A stretch of DNA of 43,695 nucleotides from a virus, in IMG/VR virus record IMGVR_UViG_3300020186_000285, positions 1-43,695 of that record; one strand, written 5' to 3'. Positions 1-6,903 of the stretch are shown here, one piece after another. The notes beneath the pieces were generated by a model, which had not been told where the DNA came from, ran no database searches, and was given only the letters and a program-made list of their open reading frames with translations. The position numbers and the translations under genes are program-made. Numbering within the stretch: position 1 is the first letter of the stretch; each line of letters begins with the position of its first letter.

Positions 1-465
1 AGCGTTTGGGTCAGCGTTGGGGCCAGCGTGCGCGACAGCGTTTGGGCCAGCGTGCGCGACAGCGTTGCGGCCAGCGTGCGCGACAGCGTTGTTGACAGCG
101 TTGGGGCCAGCGTGCGCGCCAGCGTTTGGGCCAGCGTTACGGACAGCGTTTGGGCCAGCGTTGCTGCCAGCGTGCGCGACAGCGTGCACGCTGGCGTTTG
201 GGCCAGCGTTTGGGCCAGCGTTGCGGCCAGCGTTGGGGCCAGCGTGCGCGCCAGCGTTGGGGCCAGCGTTGCGGCCAGCGTTGCGGACAGCGTTGCGGAC
301 AGCGTTTGGGCCAGCGTGCGCGACAGCGTGCACGCCAGCGTTGGGGCCAGCGTTGGGGCCAGCGTTACGGCCAGCGTTTGGGCCAGCGTTTGGGCCAGCG
401 TGCACGCCAGCGTTTGGCACAGCGTTGCGGCCAGCGTGCGCGACAGCGTTGGGGACAGCGGTTAT
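1..465 (+). repeat. 15-bp tandem repeat inside coding sequence
   Basis: About 30 units of roughly (G)CCAGCGTTxGGG or GACAGCGTGCGC, 15 bp each, run from base 1 to about 465. They continue from about 43560 to the window end. Units vary mainly at codons 3 and 4 of each five (W, R, A, G, H, T, V; then A or D), while the AGC-GTx pair (Ser-Val) is nearly fixed. Because the unit is a multiple of three and lacks stop codons, all three forward frames look open; only frame 1 joins the folded domain downstream. Such arrays change length by slippage. Confidence 0.9.
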
Positions 466-1131
466 GGAGCGCACGACGCTCATTGGCTGGGCTTTTACGA
501 ATACTTTTCGGTCAACTGTGGACTGACCGAGATTGTCGCGCCGCTCCAACCGCTGATTGATCTTGCCTCACATTGCGGCTGGTGGATTCCGTATGCCAAC
601 GTTTGTATCCTCCAGCAGCGGCACAGCGAATTGCATCGCGACGCTGACGGGCGACTACACAACGCCAGTGGCGCCGCCATTGTCTACCGCGACGGCTGGG
701 GGATTCACATGTGGCACGGCACGCGTATTCCTCCTCAACAAGCCTGGATTATTGATGATCCGAATCGCATCAACGTCGCCGCGATTGACAGGGAAGGCAA
801 TGCCGAAATCCGGCGCGTCATGCTGGAGATGTTCGGCCATGACCGGTACATTCTGGAAAGCGGACTGAAGCCAATCCAGACCGACGAATATGGCGAGTTG
901 TTCCGCCGCGTGTTGGCTGGCGACGAAGCATTGTGCATGGTTCGCGTCGCCAACAGTACGCCCGAAGCCGATGGATTGTTCAGGCGCTACATGTTGCGCT
1001 TAGATCCGCAATTGCGTCCATTGTTAGCAGGCGGTGAATTTGGTAGACCGCAACCGTTCACCGCGCGCAACGCAGTAGCCTCTACATTTGGAATGTATGG
1101 AGACGAATATGCACCATCTCAGCAAAGTTAA
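1..1131 (+). CDS. SV-repeat DUF6745-like protein, C-terminal part
   Basis: This is the C-terminal part of a gene whose start is at 43398 near the other end of the window. Frame 1 is open from base 1. The first 150 or so codons are a five-residue repeat of the form S-V-x-(A/D)-(S), encoded by a 15-bp tandem repeat. A globular domain follows, with the recognisable stretches HDAHWLGFYEYF, GWWIPYANVCILQQR, ELHRDADGRLHN, DGWGIHMWHGTRIP and MVRVANSTPEADG. These match my recollection of the DUF6745 family, whose function is unknown. Joining the two ends in frame needs one base removed: the window ends in A and begins with AGC. The end is therefore either a one-base overlap of a circular contig or a break inside the repeat. 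The apparent total is about 475 residues, but the repeat number may be collapsed by assembly. Function unknown. Confidence 0.8.
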   Translation, partial: SVWVSVGASVRDSVWASVRDSVAASVRDSVVDSVGASVRASVWASVTDSVWASVAASVRDSVHAGVWASVWASVAASVGASVRASVGASVAASVADSVADSVWASVRDSVHASVGASVGASVTASVWASVWASVHASVWHSVAASVRDSVGDSGYGAHDAHWLGFYEYFSVNCGLTEIVAPLQPLIDLASHCGWWIPYANVCILQQRHSELHRDADGRLHNASGAAIVYRDGWGIHMWHGTRIPPQQAWIIDDPNRINVAAIDREGNAEIRRVMLEMFGHDRYILESGLKPIQTDEYGELFRRVLAGDEALCMVRVANSTPEADGLFRRYMLRLDPQLRPLLAGGEFGRPQPFTARNAVASTFGMYGDEYAPSQQS

Positions 1132-1149
1132 TAACACATTGGTTCATTA

Positions 1150-1383
1150 ATGAGCGACAAATTTATCGACCTAGACCGTGTACTCGATGAGGAGTCTTGG
1201 GATTGGCTTAACGACAATTATCCGGCGCTGGCAATCACCGTAGCAAAGTCGGTGCAGAATGGCATGAGCGCCGAGGACATCAAGCGGCGCGTGGTGGAAC
1301 GCGTAGGCGCGCACCGTCTGCCGCTGGCGCAACGCTGCGAGTCGGCAAGCCGCCATCTATGGGCTACGAAAGGCGATAAATAG
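1150..1383 (+). CDS. small phage protein, unknown function
   Basis: Encodes 77 residues starting MSDKFIDLDRVLDEESWDWL, acidic at the N-terminus and then basic and helical (YPALAITVAKSVQNGMSAED, RRVVERVGAHRLPLAQRCES). No catalytic motif is visible. I recall similar short phage proteins with a PALAxxVxxxVxxGxxxxxI core, but no assigned role. It begins 18 bp after the stop of the SV-repeat gene and no strong Shine-Dalgarno is visible, so translation may depend on coupling. Thirty-four bases within it (1226-1259) recur exactly, in opposite orientation, at 37217-37250 beside an IS-like hairpin. Confidence 0.6.
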   Translation: MSDKFIDLDRVLDEESWDWLNDNYPALAITVAKSVQNGMSAEDIKRRVVERVGAHRLPLAQRCESASRHLWATKGDK

Positions 1384-1499
1384 CGGCGAAGTTTGTGCAG
1401 AGCGTACAAGCCCAACGAGGCTAAAGATAACGCCCCGGCGCTGGAGCTTGCAGGCACAGCGACCGAGGCATAGAAACAGATAAGGAGATTATAGCACAT

Positions 1500-2777
1500 A
1501 TGGCACGCGGACGCATGATCAATCAGACAATCGACTATGACGCCGAATTTAATGCGCTGAGTATTGATGCTCAGTTGATGTATCTTCGCACACTAGCCTT
1601 CCTAGATAGGGATGGGCTTATCTTTGGGCATCCGCGTGCTTTACTCGCCAAAGTAGCCCCACTACTCGACTTCTCACAAGGGCAGATGCTAGACATCATT
1701 GACCAGTGGGTAGACCTGGGCTTGGTGATTCGCTACCTTGCCAAAGTGGGCCACGTGCTTTTTTTTAAGGGATTCGCCAAGAACCAATCAGGGATGCACT
1801 ACGACCGCGAATCACCGAGCCGCTTCGACCCGCCGCCGGGGTGGACGTATGGCCCTAAAGGACTTGTGCAAATTTACGCCGGAGAGCCTCCTGCAACGCC
1901 GCAGGACAGCAGCCAGAGCGAATCCGGCGAACCTCCAACAGAGCCGGATACTATCCTCCGGCAAGAGTCCGGCGAACCTCCAACAGAGCCGGATACTATC
2001 CTCCGGCAAGAGTCCGGCAAGAGTCCGGCAAGAGTCCGGCAAGAGTCCGGCGGAACTCCTACACAAATAGAAGTAGAAGTTAAAGATCAAGTACAAGATA
2101 AACTTAAACCAATAGAGGATGAGGAAGATACGCAGGCGCGCGAGCCGATTGCCCATGCTTGGCATGACTATTACGGCGAAGAGATTCCAGAAAATCTTAC
2201 AGGGCGTTTGGTGAAACTCGAAAGCGAGTGCGGCACGGATGCGGTCATTCATGGCATCCAAGTCAGTGCCGTTGCCAAGACTCGCAATTTTGGCTACTTG
2301 GCAAAGTCAGCGCGCAACTACCTTCCAGAGCCACAAGAGGAAGTGATCCACGGCAACGGCTACCATGTTGATTTTCCCGGCGTTCATGTTCTGCAACCCT
2401 CCGAAAAGACTGGCCCGCCGTCGCCGTCGCCATTGCCATTGCCTCCGCCTATGCCGCATGACGACCCCTGGGCCATCTGCCTCGCTGAACTCATGCCGTC
2501 GTTGCCGGGTGTCGCTATGGCCTACCTGAAAGGCAGCGTCATCGAGGCGGGCCAGCCATCCGGCGCAAACTTGGCGGCGTATTGGGCAGGCCTGTACTCA
2601 TTGACATTGTTGCAGCCGAAACGGAGCCAGCCCAATGACCGCCTTGTTCGAGATGGAGCCGCGCAAAGACCCGCGTATGGTAGAGCAGGCGCACAGGCTG
2701 ACGCACCCCGATTTAGAAATCTGCCGCGTCAAAATAGACGCCGCGCTTGCCAGTCGCGTGCCAACGATTCACTTTGA
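1500..2777 (+). CDS. DnaD-like phage replication organizer
   Basis: A 425-residue protein with SD AAGGAG ahead of the ATG. The N-terminal ~110 residues (MARGRMINQTIDYD, then LSIDAQLMYLRTLAFLDRDG) resemble the winged-helix domain of phage replisome organizers. Residues ~142-184 are a linker built from DNA repeats. Residues ~217-277 (HDYYGEEIPENLTGRL through NFGYLAKSARNYL) look like a DnaD/DnaB_2-type helical domain that loads host helicase. Residues ~322-365 (DPWAICLAELMPSLPG, AYLKGSVIEAG) faintly recall a DnaA N-terminal domain. A proline-rich stretch precedes it. The last ~48 residues are read out of frame with the coupled gene at 2635, so the natural C-terminus may be a frameshift artefact. 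Role in initiating phage replication is inferred from family resemblance and the internal repeats. Confidence 0.7.
   Translation: MARGRMINQTIDYDAEFNALSIDAQLMYLRTLAFLDRDGLIFGHPRALLAKVAPLLDFSQGQMLDIIDQWVDLGLVIRYLAKVGHVLFFKGFAKNQSGMHYDRESPSRFDPPPGWTYGPKGLVQIYAGEPPATPQDSSQSESGEPPTEPDTILRQESGEPPTEPDTILRQESGKSPARVRQESGGTPTQIEVEVKDQVQDKLKPIEDEEDTQAREPIAHAWHDYYGEEIPENLTGRLVKLESECGTDAVIHGIQVSAVAKTRNFGYLAKSARNYLPEPQEEVIHGNGYHVDFPGVHVLQPSEKTGPPSPSPLPLPPPMPHDDPWAICLAELMPSLPGVAMAYLKGSVIEAGQPSGANLAAYWAGLYSLTLLQPKRSQPNDRLVRDGAAQRPAYGRAGAQADAPRFRNLPRQNRRRACQSRANDSL
1923..2130 (+). other. candidate replication origin: iterons plus AT-rich stretch
   Basis: Two 45-bp direct repeats (1923-1967 and 1968-2012) are followed by four exact copies of the 11-bp unit AAGAGTCCGGC at 2008-2051, with a fifth copy at 1963-1973. 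In all there are eight TCCGGC cores (1923, 1957, 1968, 2002, 2013, 2024, 2035, 2046). An 11-bp period rotates through all three reading frames (SGK, SPA, RVR, QESG), so the repeat is kept as DNA rather than as protein. About one helical turn separates the cores. Immediately downstream (2052-2130) is an A-rich, GC-poor stretch. The arrangement of iterons and AT-rich DNA inside the initiator gene parallels the lambda origin inside gene O. Function is inferred. Confidence 0.6.
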
Positions 2778-2796
2778 AACGGAGCCAGCCCGATGA
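2635..2796 (+). CDS. small protein, unknown function
   Basis: A 53-residue protein, MTALFEMEPRKDPRMVEQAH to the C-terminal FETEPAR. It overlaps the last 143 bp of the replication gene in another frame and overlaps the next start by ATGA. Its initiation region (GAAACGGAGCCAGCCC before ATGACC, 2618-2640) is almost identical over 23 bp to that of the next gene (2776-2798). That supports real translation and suggests a local duplication. No motif recognised. Confidence 0.55.
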   Translation: MTALFEMEPRKDPRMVEQAHRLTHPDLEICRVKIDAALASRVPTIHFETEPAR

Positions 2797-2999
2797 CCAT
2801 CGAAATGACCAGAGACGGCAAACGCATCTATAGAATCAACCCTGATGACCCCTGCCAGGTTGATGTGAAGGAAAACCTGGCCAACGCGCGCTGGGGCTTC
2901 TGGTTGGTGCGCGACAGCGCTGTCCAAGCGCGTGTCGCCCTCTTTGCTCTGGAGCAGGGTCGCGAAGCTACGCCGCCGCGACAGGAGCCGCGGCCATGA
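2793..2999 (+). CDS. small protein, unknown function
   Basis: A 68-residue protein starting MTIEMTRDGKRIYRINPDDP, with a mixed charged core and a proline/arginine-rich tail. The start lies in the second copy of the duplicated GGAGCCAGCCC initiation region and overlaps the previous stop as ATGA. Its own stop overlaps the following start the same way, so it belongs to a tightly coupled operon. No family recognised. Confidence 0.6.
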   Translation: MTIEMTRDGKRIYRINPDDPCQVDVKENLANARWGFWLVRDSAVQARVALFALEQGREATPPRQEPRP

Positions 3000-3421
3000 G
3001 CGCTAAAGAGCTTATTGACCAGGCGTTCAAAAAGTGGGTGGAGCGGCTTGGGCTGATGTGGTGGGACGTGGACGTGCATTTTTACGATGACCCAGGTGAG
3101 ATTGTGCGCTTGTTTCGTCAAGCTGACAATGAGGACGTTGTCGCAGCTTTTGTTGATTCTAATTGGATGTATGCCCACGCCAAGATAAGTATTAATCTGC
3201 CCGCCTTTGATGAGATGGAGCCACGCGAAATAGAGAAAATTATCCTGCACGAGCTAATTCATATCCTTCTCAACGAAATGCGCCAAGGCGAGTTGCACCA
3301 TGAGGAACGGGTGGTGACGGGGCTGACAAAGGCTTTTTTCTGGGTGGTGGCTGCCGTAGAGGAAGAGTTAAAATCAGGGGCTGCGCCGCATCATGGCGCA
3401 AGACAGGAAGAAACGCTGTGA
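2996..3421 (+). CDS. putative zinc metallopeptidase-like phage protein
   Basis: A 141-residue protein. The HExxH zinc-binding motif is visible as HELIHILLNEM near residues 84-88, preceded by EIEKIIL, the usual hydrophobic helix. A downstream glutamate-containing helix (HHEERVVTGLTKAFFW) could give a third ligand. This compact layout resembles small phage and SprT/anti-restriction-type metalloprotease domains. Substrate unknown; it may be a protease or only a zinc-bound scaffold. It is coupled by ATGA to the preceding gene and by GTGA to the next. Confidence 0.6.
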   Translation: MSAKELIDQAFKKWVERLGLMWWDVDVHFYDDPGEIVRLFRQADNEDVVAAFVDSNWMYAHAKISINLPAFDEMEPREIEKIILHELIHILLNEMRQGELHHEERVVTGLTKAFFWVVAAVEEELKSGAAPHHGARQEETL

Positions 3422-3621
3422 ACGAGCCGCCAACCAAGACCACCCCACGCGCCGCGCGCCGCCATCACGAGCTTGGCGGCCAATGCCAGCGGCTTAGTCC
3501 CTGCGGCCTGCGCTGCATCCTCGATGCTTACGTCGAGCACAGTCTACATTGTTGCCGAGACGAGGACTGCGCGTGCCACAGCGCGGCTCGTTACCAGCGG
3601 CGAACGGCGGTTCGCGAATGA
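3418..3621 (+). CDS. Cys/His-rich microprotein, putative zinc binding
   Basis: A 67-residue protein from a GTG start overlapping the previous TGA (GTGA). The core has closely spaced cysteines and histidines: CQRLSPCGLRCIL, then HSLHCCRDEDCACHS and ARYQ. The second half matches the microprotein at 8979-9197 (HSLHVCPEPLCDCHS, RYKK), so the two are paralogues. The pattern C-x5-C-x3-C followed by H-x2-H-x-C-x4-C-x-C-H suggests a zinc knuckle. Role unknown; nucleic-acid or protein binding is plausible. Its stop overlaps the start of the sigma factor. Confidence 0.6.
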   Translation: MNEPPTKTTPRAARRHHELGGQCQRLSPCGLRCILDAYVEHSLHCCRDEDCACHSAARYQRRTAVRE

Positions 3622-4142
3622 CATCCACAGCCGCCGACATTGCCAGCATGTACACCAGCTACTACGCCAAAATCTACGCCTTCATCCGGCTGCGCGTGCA
3701 GACGTATGGCACGACGAATGAGAATGTTGAGGACATGGCGCAAGAGACGTTCCGCCGCGCGCTTGAGTCGCTCCAGTCCGGCACCGAAGTCGAGCAGCCG
3801 TTGGCGTGGCTATATCGGATTGCCAAGAATATCACGATTGACCATTTCCGCTTCAACGGCCGTCGCCAGCCTAGCATCGTCTGGGATGACGTGCGCGACG
3901 AACCCGCCAACGACCTGTCGCCCGCCGACTACGCCATGAGCGCGATTGCGTGCGATACGATTCTGGGCTGCGTGGGGCGGCTGACTGACGGGCAAGCCAA
4001 AGCCGTCGGGCTGATGGCCGACGGCTATCAGAGTTGCGACCTGGGCGATATGCTGGGCTTGTCAGACAGTGGTGGCAAGCAATTGTTGATGCGCGGGCGG
4101 CGAAGCCTGAGAGGGCTACTGAGCGCAAGGGGGTACGCATGA
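3618..4142 (+). CDS. ECF-type RNA polymerase sigma factor
   Basis: A 174-residue protein; ATG at 3618 overlaps the preceding stop. Region 2 is clear (YAKIYAFIRLRVQ, then NVEDMAQETFRRALES and PLAWLYRIAKNITIDHFR), covering core-polymerase binding and -10 recognition. Region 4 follows (LTDGQAKAVGLMADGYQSCD, then LGLSDSGGKQLLMRGRRSLR), an HTH for the -35 element. Length fits the extracytoplasmic-function group. In a phage it would redirect host RNA polymerase to phage promoters, most simply those of the late region, or act as a scavenged regulator. Its target promoter is not identifiable here. No anti-sigma gene is adjacent. Confidence 0.8.
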   Translation: MTSTAADIASMYTSYYAKIYAFIRLRVQTYGTTNENVEDMAQETFRRALESLQSGTEVEQPLAWLYRIAKNITIDHFRFNGRRQPSIVWDDVRDEPANDLSPADYAMSAIACDTILGCVGRLTDGQAKAVGLMADGYQSCDLGDMLGLSDSGGKQLLMRGRRSLRGLLSARGYA

Positions 4143-4345
4143 CTCATTGGGAGAATCTCTCCACCCAAGTCGAAGAAGACGGGCAGCGCGCTCAGTTCGA
4201 CGAGGGGCTGCTCGAAGGCTACGCGCTGCCAGCCTACCCGCTGCCCGCCATCGCCAGCAAGCCGCTGTACATGCTCACGGTACGCGAGCGCGGCGTTGTG
4301 TACGGGCGGCTAGTGCGGATGGACGAGATGATGGGGGAGCGATGA
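4139..4345 (+). CDS. small protein, unknown function
   Basis: A 68-residue protein starting MTHWENLSTQVEEDGQRAQF and ending YGRLVRMDEMMGER. It is coupled by ATGA overlaps to both the sigma factor before it and the methyltransferase after it. No recognisable motif. Because of its position it is co-translated with two DNA-directed proteins, but no function can be assigned. Confidence 0.6.
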   Translation: MTHWENLSTQVEEDGQRAQFDEGLLEGYALPAYPLPAIASKPLYMLTVRERGVVYGRLVRMDEMMGER

Positions 4346-4980
4346 GCGTAACGCTGCATTTGGGGGATTGTCTGGACGTGATGGCTACGCTTGACGCGGG
4401 GAGTGTGGATGCGGTGATTACTGACCCGCCGTATGGTATCGGGTGGGCGGGACATAACGGTTCGGATGTGCAATGGCGCACCATGGCCAATGACGACGGA
4501 GCGTTTGATTTGCGTCCAATACTGAGTATGCCTTGCCTTGTAATTGCTTTTGGAGCCAATTATTATCCTGAGCAGTTGCCCCATCGTGGACGTTGGATTT
4601 GTTGGGACAAGCGCATTGTAGAGAAGTCGGACAGGATGCTAGGCAGTCCCTTTGAGCTTGCCTGGATCAACAAAACAAGTGGATTTAACCGCATGTATAG
4701 AGTGATGCACGGGGGCATAGTCAATGCAGATGGTCACAATGCTAAAAGGGTGCATCCAACACAGAAGCCCGTGACGCTAATCAAGAGGTTGATATTGGAC
4801 TACACAAAGCCAGGGGACACCATCCTCGACCCCTTCATGGGCAGCGGCACAACAGGCGTGGCCTGTATCAAGACGGGACGCAACTTTATCGGCATCGAGC
4901 GCGACGAGAATTACCACGCCATAGCCACTAAGCGCATAGCCGAGGCGCAAATGCAGCCGATGCTGCTGGAGCTAACATGA
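4342..4980 (+). CDS. orphan DNA adenine/cytosine-N4 methyltransferase
   Basis: A 212-residue protein of the beta-class DNA methyltransferases. The catalytic DPPY is at residues 28-31, following GDCLDVM. The SAM-binding motif DPFMGSGTT is at ~163-171, followed by GIERDENY. A KPVTLIKRLIL helix precedes the SAM motif as usual. It should methylate the exocyclic amino group of adenine or cytosine in a short DNA site. No restriction endonuclease lies beside it, so it is an orphan enzyme, likely protecting phage DNA against host restriction. It is coupled by ATGA overlaps on both sides. A second methylase, fused to a ParB-like domain, is at 11412. Confidence 0.85.
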   Translation: MSVTLHLGDCLDVMATLDAGSVDAVITDPPYGIGWAGHNGSDVQWRTMANDDGAFDLRPILSMPCLVIAFGANYYPEQLPHRGRWICWDKRIVEKSDRMLGSPFELAWINKTSGFNRMYRVMHGGIVNADGHNAKRVHPTQKPVTLIKRLILDYTKPGDTILDPFMGSGTTGVACIKTGRNFIGIERDENYHAIATKRIAEAQMQPMLLELT

Positions 4981-5153
4981 CCGCCACACCACACAACTAT
5001 TACCCGCCCGATGTCACGACGCCGATTTTGGTTCAAATCGAAAACGATTGGGTGTACTCGCTGCACTTTGAGTATACCTATCACGTGAGAAAATTCCGAG
5101 GCCGCTTCGTTCGCCTCGTCGAGGTGACGGAGACCGAGCCGAGCCACAAGTGA
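4977..5153 (+). CDS. small protein, unknown function
   Basis: A 58-residue protein starting MTATPHNYYPPDVTTPILVQ with an aromatic core (DWVYSLHFEYTYHV) and a charged tail. It begins with an ATGA overlap on the methyltransferase stop. No homologue recognised. Confidence 0.5.
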   Translation: MTATPHNYYPPDVTTPILVQIENDWVYSLHFEYTYHVRKFRGRFVRLVEVTETEPSHK

Positions 5154-5197
5154 TTGACGTAACGTCGCAAATCGTGTAGGATAGGAGCAAGCGCAGG

Positions 5198-5410
5198 GTG
5201 CAGACGCCAGCCGATATTGAACAGGTGCTTGAACAAATGAGGATCGCGCTGGTGCGTTGGCACGAAGCCGATACGTTGGGCGAAATCGCAATTGTGCGCG
5301 GCGGCGTCGAGTATCAGGTCGAGGAACGTCCCAAGCGGCGGCACAAGCCCATCAAGCGCGAATCGCAGGGCATGAGCGTCATAGATAAAAGCGGGCATTG
5401 CCCGAATTGA
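5198..5410 (+). CDS. small basic protein, unknown function
   Basis: A 70-residue protein from a GTG start with AGGAG about 11 bases upstream. An N-terminal helix (ADIEQVLEQMRIALVRWHEA) is followed by a lysine/arginine-rich tail (RPKRRHKPIKRESQG). This could be a small DNA-binding or scaffold protein, but nothing specific is visible. The last codons run into a short CGGGC-ATT-GCCCG hairpin. Confidence 0.45.
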   Translation: MQTPADIEQVLEQMRIALVRWHEADTLGEIAIVRGGVEYQVEERPKRRHKPIKRESQGMSVIDKSGHCPN

Positions 5411-5576
5411 TGCGCCCCTGTTTTGGGGCTAACCCGTTGGTGGGGACAAGCGCGCATGGTGCGACGGGTGTCAGGGCCAACACTGATACCCAACAATTTC
5501 AGAGATCGCTCTCTTTGGAGGGGGTCAAGCCGGATTCGTCCGTGTTTGGCCCGCTCTTTCATTAGGAGTCTCGTGA
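5411..5576 (+). other. intergenic region before the lysis block
   Basis: 166 bases without a supported gene. It holds a GCCCC-TGTTTT-GGGGC stem-loop right after the preceding stop, with no U-tract. It ends with an SD (AGGAG at about 5564) for the next gene. I see no sigma-70 consensus promoter. It is a candidate place for an ECF-sigma-dependent late promoter, but no element can be pointed to. Confidence 0.3.
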
Positions 5577-5861
5577 ATGGAGATCGCAGAACTTTTGCAA
5601 TTGGCGGCGGGTCAGAGCGCCGGAATGGTTTTTGGCCTTGTCTTGCTCTGGGTCATGATTCGCGACCGCAAAGACCAGGTGGCACGCGACCAGGCGCAGG
5701 TTGTGCGAGACGCGGCGATGGCTTCTCTGATTTTGCATATGCAAAAAGAATCCTCGGACGATCAGAGAAAGCTGGTTGTCGCTATGCACGCGCTGGCGAT
5801 GGAGATACAGGCATTGCGTTATGCCCCCCTAGGCAAAACAACGGGAAGCAGGGCGACATGA
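5577..5861 (+). CDS. small membrane protein, lysis region
   Basis: A 94-residue protein; the ATG is preceded by AGGAG. One hydrophobic segment at residues ~15-30 (AGMVFGLVLLWVMI) is followed by a charged amphipathic helix (RDRKDQVARDQAQVVRDAAM). The topology is that of an N-anchored single-span protein with a cytoplasmic or periplasmic coiled helix. The position just before a holin and lysin suggests an accessory holin or antiholin, but no family is recognised. It is coupled by ATGA to the next gene. Confidence 0.55.
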   Translation: MEIAELLQLAAGQSAGMVFGLVLLWVMIRDRKDQVARDQAQVVRDAAMASLILHMQKESSDDQRKLVVAMHALAMEIQALRYAPLGKTTGSRAT

Positions 5862-6481
5862 ACCAAACTGAAGCTTTCTTCGAAGCACAAACTCAGCCTG
5901 AACTCAATGGACTCGTACCGACAGTCCAGCAACTTACCGATATTCTCGCCGCGCCAGAGAAGTGTATTGCGAGGCCACGTACTCCTATGGAACGTTGGTT
6001 TTGGCTGATTGTGACGGTGGGCCTGATCGGTGTTCCTCTTTTAAGTGCCGGCTTGTTGTGGGCGGTGGCAATTTTCCTGGGGCCGCAAATCGTGTTCTCG
6101 GCAAATCCACCCTTGGATGTGGGGCCGATTGTTGCGCAGGGGCAAACTCACCTTTGTCCAGGTGAGTCGTTAGATTTTTCATTTGATGTGGATGTACTGC
6201 AATCTGGGGCGTATGAATTGAATATGTCTACCTGGCGAGAGGCGCCTCCCTCCACCGTAATTTTCTCGGAGGCTGACAAGTTTGTTGTCGCGCAACCCAC
6301 AAGTTTTTTGGTAGAGAGAACGTGGAGAGTACCCGTAGAGTACATCAATCCAGCGACGAATAAGTCGGTGGATTGGGAGCCAGGACAATACGCGCGTCAT
6401 GTTTATGTGACTGCTGTCGGGCGCAATACGCTGGCCTCTATCCAGAAACTATCTTTTACGATTCGCGAGAATTGCCGCTAA
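5858..6481 (+). CDS. single-span membrane protein with extracytoplasmic domain
   Basis: A 207-residue protein. A cytoplasmic N-terminus of ~45 residues is followed by a strong transmembrane segment (WFWLIVTVGLIGVPLL, continuing to AVAIFLG, residues ~46-75). About 130 residues of beta-rich extracytoplasmic domain follow (SANPPLDVGPIVAQGQTHLC, then SLDFSFDVDV). Two cysteines in that domain could pair. The start overlaps the previous stop. The domain resembles an immunoglobulin-like fold in composition only. Location suggests a role in lysis or envelope interaction; superinfection exclusion is another possibility. Confidence 0.55.
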   Translation: MNQTEAFFEAQTQPELNGLVPTVQQLTDILAAPEKCIARPRTPMERWFWLIVTVGLIGVPLLSAGLLWAVAIFLGPQIVFSANPPLDVGPIVAQGQTHLCPGESLDFSFDVDVLQSGAYELNMSTWREAPPSTVIFSEADKFVVAQPTSFLVERTWRVPVEYINPATNKSVDWEPGQYARHVYVTAVGRNTLASIQKLSFTIRENCR

Positions 6482-6502
6482 GGCCCAGGAGGGGCGTCAC
6501 AC

Positions 6503-6895
6503 ATGGACAACGGAACAATTCTAGGCTTTGTCGCCATCGTCATCGCGGCGGGCATCGGCGTGTGGACACTCACGCGCAGCGGCAATCCTGTCACGCCCGC
6601 CGTCGTCACGAGCGCGCTGGCAACCTTGCCGACCACGGCGCACGAGATTACGACCATAGTCAACGCGGGCGTCTTTGCTGCCGAGAAATTGAAATTGACA
6701 GGGCGCTTGCCAGATAACAATGCAGCATTTAACTATGCTTTAAAGCACGCGCAAAAGCTGTTGCCAGACTTGGATAGAGAGACGTTGACGACTTTTATTG
6801 AGAGTGCCGTGATTCTGGTGAACGCATTCGCGCCCAAGCTTGTCATCCCCGACCCCCCGCCCGTCCTGCCACGTGTCAGGCGAACCGGAGATTAG
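6503..6895 (+). CDS. holin, LLH-type
   Basis: A 130-residue protein with an N-terminal membrane segment (ILGFVAIVIAAGIGVWTL, residues ~5-23). A soluble helical part follows (NAGVFAAEKLKLTGRLPDNN, KHAQKLLPDLDRETLTTFIE, SAVILVNAF). The pattern of one N-terminal span followed by VxAAEx...Kxx.A...L...L.....TxxIESAV..LN is that of LL-H-type phage holins. It would form membrane lesions that release the lysin encoded next. SD AGGAGG lies upstream (cccaggagggg). Confidence 0.75.
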   Translation: MDNGTILGFVAIVIAAGIGVWTLTRSGNPVTPAVVTSALATLPTTAHEITTIVNAGVFAAEKLKLTGRLPDNNAAFNYALKHAQKLLPDLDRETLTTFIESAVILVNAFAPKLVIPDPPPVLPRVRRTGD

Positions 6896-6903
6896 AGGCT
6901 AAT

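Noticed and set aside
17-560. Two further long open frames through the SV repeat
   Set aside because: A 15-bp stop-free repeat opens all forward frames; only frame 1 continues into a folded domain and joins the N-terminal part at 43398.
5423-5857. N-terminal extension of the membrane protein starting at 5858
   Set aside because: The extension overlaps the 5577 gene in another frame; the ATG at 5858 fits the coupling pattern and leaves a normal membrane protein.
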